Shown piece after piece: positions 13,073-15,680 of a stretch of DNA of 15,680 bases. Each line of letters begins with the position of its first letter. Positions within the stretch are counted from its first letter, which is position 1. A model generated the notes under the pieces. It had not been told where the DNA came from, did no database searches, and saw only the letters and a program-made list of their open reading frames with translations. The position numbers and the translations under genes were made by a program. The stretch spans positions 1 to 15,680 of the forward strand of contig JBILMZ010000064.1 in assembly GCA_044375275.1 (NCBI GenBank). Reading direction: 5' to 3'. The DNA comes from SZUA-430 sp044375275 (lineage in GTDB: Bacteria > Pseudomonadota > Alphaproteobacteria > Micropepsales > Micropepsaceae).

Positions 13073-14149
13073 ATGACTATGCGTACCCGACTGACCTGGA
13101 TAGTGCTCGCCGTGGCCGCCCTCGTGGCTCTGGTCCTCGTCTACAGAAGCATGACCAAGGCTCCCCGCGTCGAGGTGATCGCCGTCGAAGCCGGCACCGT
13201 CGAGCGCGTGCTGGCAGCCGTCGGCCGGGTCCGGGCAGAGGACCGCGTGTCCGTGTTTCCAAGGGCAGCTGGCCTCATCACGCGCCTCCAGAAAGTCGAA
13301 GGTGATCTCGTGAAGGCCGGCGACATCCTCGGCGAGATCGATGCCGGCCAGTCACGCGCCATCCTGAAGCAGCGACAGGCCTCCACGGCCGGCCAGCGCC
13401 GTCAGCTGGCACAGTCCGAACGCGACTTCGCCCGCGCTCAATCCTTGCTCGACAAGGGCTTCACGACAAAGGCCGCCTACGAGTCCGCCCGCCTTCTGGT
13501 CCAGCGCGACCGTGAAGAGATCCTGCGGCTCGAGGCTGCGGAAACCGAAGCGAAAAGCCGCCTCGAGGACTTCGTCATCCGCGCCCCGATGGACGGCCGC
13601 ATCGTGTTCCGCCCCGTCGACGCCGGTCAGGTCGTAACACTGACGACCCAGGTCTTCGAGCTGGTATCGCAGACCCCGCCCGAGGTCGAAACCGACGTCG
13701 ATGAAACGCTGGCCGGCGCCATCAAGGTTGGCATGGCCGCACGCATCGCCCCGGCGGGCATGGAAGGAAAGTCGTTCACGGGCAAGGTCACCTTCGTGTC
13801 CCCGCGCATCGAGCCGACCACGGGCGGACGAACGATCCGCTTCTCGTTCGAAGCGTCCCCAAAGGACATTCCGACAGGTCTTTCGGCAGACGTGAACATC
13901 TCGGTCGAGACGCGCCAGAATGCGATTGCCATTCCGCGCACCTCCATCGGCGATGCCAGCCGCGCGCCCTTCGTGCTTCTGGTCCGTGAGGGAAAGCTCG
14001 CTCGCCAGGACATAACCTTCATCGACTGGCCGGCCGAACGCGTGATCGTGACCACCGGCCTCAAGGCAGGTGACCAGCTGGCGCTTGACCCGATCAAGGT
14101 CGCAGCCGGTACGGCCGTGACGGCAATCCCCGCCCCGGCCCCAAAGTGA
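13073..14149 (+). CDS. Membrane-fusion (periplasmic adaptor) protein of an ABC exporter
   Basis: A 358-residue HlyD/MacA-type adaptor that bridges an inner-membrane transporter and an outer-membrane channel. It has an N-terminal membrane anchor (9-24), a first lipoyl half-motif (about 55-92), a coiled-coil hairpin (about 93-165), a second lipoyl half with the typical VIRAPMDGRI (168-177), a beta-barrel domain and a membrane-proximal domain near the C-terminus. The start at 13073 places the anchor at the N-terminus as in the family; the open frame upstream to 12800 overlaps the divergent gene and repeat and is not coding. No clear Shine-Dalgarno is visible. It is the first gene of an operon with a FtsX-type permease (13 bases downstream) and its ATPase, so the transporter is ABC-driven rather than RND. 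The substrate is unknown. Confidence 0.9.
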   Translation: MTMRTRLTWIVLAVAALVALVLVYRSMTKAPRVEVIAVEAGTVERVLAAVGRVRAEDRVSVFPRAAGLITRLQKVEGDLVKAGDILGEIDAGQSRAILKQRQASTAGQRRQLAQSERDFARAQSLLDKGFTTKAAYESARLLVQRDREEILRLEAAETEAKSRLEDFVIRAPMDGRIVFRPVDAGQVVTLTTQVFELVSQTPPEVETDVDETLAGAIKVGMAARIAPAGMEGKSFTGKVTFVSPRIEPTTGGRTIRFSFEASPKDIPTGLSADVNISVETRQNAIAIPRTSIGDASRAPFVLLVREGKLARQDITFIDWPAERVIVTTGLKAGDQLALDPIKVAAGTAVTAIPAPAPK

Positions 14150-14162
14150 TCATGGTGACACC

Positions 14163-15374
14163 ATGATGTTCAGCATCAAGGTCGCCTGGCGCTACCTGAC
14201 AAGCAACCGGACACAGACCGCGCTGCTTCTTGGCGGCGTGGCGATCGGCGTGCTGGTCTTCGTCTTCATGACGGCACTCATTGGCGGCCTGCGGCTGTTC
14301 CTCATTGCCCAGACCACCGGCAGCATCGCGCATGTCACGCTGGAGCCGCCAGACCGCATCGCGCGCGAGATCCCGGCCGAAGGCGACGCGACCCGCCTCG
14401 TCGCCCGCGAAACCTCGACCACGCAGCGCAAGCAGATCTTCGCATGGCAATCCGTCCTTGAGGTCGTGGAACGCACGCCCGGCGTGAAGATCGCCTCGCC
14501 GCAGATCAACGGCAACGCCTTCCTGGTCAAGGGCCAGGCCACATCGCCCGTCCTGATGAACGGATTGCGTCCCGACAGGCTCGACGCGATCTCGGCCATC
14601 ACGCCCAAGATCATTCGCGGCGACGCGCAACTCAACATCGACGGGATTCTGATCGGCGAGAAGCTCGCCAACAACCTGGGCCTTCGTATCGGCCAGCCCG
14701 TCGTCGTGCGGACCGATCGCGGGCGCGAGCGCACGCTGACCGTGCGCGCCATCTACAAGACCGGGATCGGATCGCTCGATGAGCGCGTGGCCTTCGTGAA
14801 CATCCAGCTCGCGCGGACATTGATGGACCTGCCGCAGGGCATCTCGCAGATCGAGATCAAGACCAACGACGTGAATGATGCGCCGGCCATCGCCGACGCG
14901 CTCAGGCGGGCAACATCACTGAAGGTCACAAGCTGGGTCGAACGCAACGCACAGCTCTTCGTGGCCCTCAACAGCCAGGCCCAGAGCGGCAATCTCATCC
15001 AGATCTTCAGCCTGGTCACCATCGTGATCGGCGTGTCGAGCGCGCTGCTTCTCACGACATACCGCCGACGCGGCGAGATCGCGATCATGCGCTCCATGGG
15101 CGTGTCACGCAATTTCATCGTCACGATCTTTATCCTGCAGGGTCTCTTCATCGGCCTGCTGGGGGCTGGCATTGGCGCGTGGGCAGGCTACGGCTTCTGT
15201 ACGTTCCTCGCCGACGTCTCGCGCCGCACCGATGGCTCCGCCTTCCCCATCGACCCCGCCCAGGGCGGCTACATGGCGGTGATCATCCTGACCACGTTGG
15301 GCAGCGTGCTGGCGGCCATCCTGCCGGCGCGCGCCGCATCGAAAGTCGATCCGGTGGAAGTGCTCAACCAATGA
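14163..15374 (+). CDS. MacB/FtsX-type ABC transporter permease
   Basis: A 403-residue permease with the usual four membrane segments: about 20-41, 276-299, 318-348 and 370-388. The large domain between the first and second (about 45-270) is the periplasmic MacB-type core. RRRGEIAIMRSMGVSR (301-316) after the second segment is the typical coupling-helix region of FtsX/LolC/MacB permeases, and the C-terminal PARAASKVDPVEVL is typical of the family. The ATPase is encoded separately, as in DevC/DevA, rather than fused as in MacB. The gene starts at the first of two adjacent ATGs; its stop overlaps the ATPase start as ATGA, so the two are translationally coupled. Its likely role is mechanotransmission or extrusion through the adaptor and an outer-membrane channel encoded elsewhere. 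Confidence 0.92.
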   Translation: MMFSIKVAWRYLTSNRTQTALLLGGVAIGVLVFVFMTALIGGLRLFLIAQTTGSIAHVTLEPPDRIAREIPAEGDATRLVARETSTTQRKQIFAWQSVLEVVERTPGVKIASPQINGNAFLVKGQATSPVLMNGLRPDRLDAISAITPKIIRGDAQLNIDGILIGEKLANNLGLRIGQPVVVRTDRGRERTLTVRAIYKTGIGSLDERVAFVNIQLARTLMDLPQGISQIEIKTNDVNDAPAIADALRRATSLKVTSWVERNAQLFVALNSQAQSGNLIQIFSLVTIVIGVSSALLLTTYRRRGEIAIMRSMGVSRNFIVTIFILQGLFIGLLGAGIGAWAGYGFCTFLADVSRRTDGSAFPIDPAQGGYMAVIILTTLGSVLAAILPARAASKVDPVEVLNQ

Positions 15375-15680
15375 CCGGAGAAAATCTCTACAAGGTCCGC
15401 AACCTCGTGAAGGACTATGGCACCGGCGAGCTGCGCACGCGCGTGCTCAAGGACCTGTCCTTCGACCTGACAAAGGGAGAGTTCGTGGCGCTTGAAGGTC
15501 CCAGCGGCTCAGGCAAGAGCACGCTGCTGTCGATCCTCGGCACCCTGCTCGAGCCGACGACCGGCACGCTCGAGATGCTGGACCAGAACCTCGTACATCT
15601 CGACGAGCAGAAGCTGACACGCTTCAGGAACCGCCACATCGGCTTCGTGTTCCAGTTCCATCATCTGCTGCCCGATTTCA
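15371..15680 (+). CDS. ABC transporter ATPase, LolD/MacB type (partial, runs off window)
   Basis: The first 103 codons of an ABC ATPase. Visible are the strand MTGENLYKVRNLVKDYGTG, Walker A GPSGSGKST at about residues 41-49, and the Q-loop region FVFQFHHLLPDF near the window end, which is typical of the LolD/MacB/FtsE subfamily. The signature motif, Walker B and H-loop would lie beyond the window. It overlaps the permease stop by ATGA and completes the adaptor-permease-ATPase operon. The gene is cut by the window edge, not broken. Confidence 0.92.
   Translation, partial: MTGENLYKVRNLVKDYGTGELRTRVLKDLSFDLTKGEFVALEGPSGSGKSTLLSILGTLLEPTTGTLEMLDQNLVHLDEQKLTRFRNRHIGFVFQFHHLLPDF

Noticed and set aside
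1..15680. CRISPR array, prophage, integrase/attachment site or tRNA
   Set aside because: I looked for regularly spaced direct repeats, phage structural genes, recombinases and tRNA-like cloverleafs and saw none.

Overview
The window is GC-rich, tightly packed chromosomal DNA, most likely from an alphaproteobacterium. The clearest clue is a perfect GTTC-N7-GTTC LexA (SOS) box at 2977-2991, the form used in that class. A TCATCCCGG/CCGGGATGA palindromic intergenic element at 749-910 agrees with this. No rRNA, tRNA, CRISPR array, intact transposase or integrase is visible. Family and domain calls come from motifs read by eye, not from database searches.

Left part (1-7170). Two paralogous single-pass membrane proteins of an unrecognised family (118-663 and 5748-6305) share a -10-like box and a terminal WDMGV motif. 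Between them lie a minus-strand amidohydrolase, a repeat-rich stretch (2174-2872) holding the broken 5' end of a methyltransferase gene, an SOS-type promoter with no obvious gene behind it, a minus-strand alkylsulfatase-like metallo-beta-lactamase protein, and a divergent patatin-like phospholipase. After the second paralogue comes a secreted protein made of four cysteine-containing repeats, closed by an intrinsic terminator.

Middle part (7180-12888, all minus strand). This is the most interesting region. In transcription order it holds a GIY-YIG nuclease-like protein; a promoter followed by a structured leader RNA ending in a hairpin plus seven T's; a 39-codon ORF overlapping the next start by ATGA; an SNF2 ATPase with a C-terminal SWIM zinc finger; a fusion of a tyrosine/dual-specificity phosphatase with an ADP-ribosylglycohydrolase; a HEPN protein with the RNase motif; and a small unknown protein. 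Helicase, ADP-ribose chemistry, phosphatase and HEPN together suggest a defence, stress or nucleic-acid-repair module under attenuator-type control. The individual domains are clear; the joint function is inference.

Right part (13073-15680). A plus-strand operon encodes a membrane-fusion protein, a MacB/FtsX-type permease and the start of a LolD/MacB-type ATPase (cut by the window edge). This is a tripartite ABC exporter in DevBCA/MacAB style. An 18-bp perfect inverted repeat sits between it and the divergent GIY-YIG gene.
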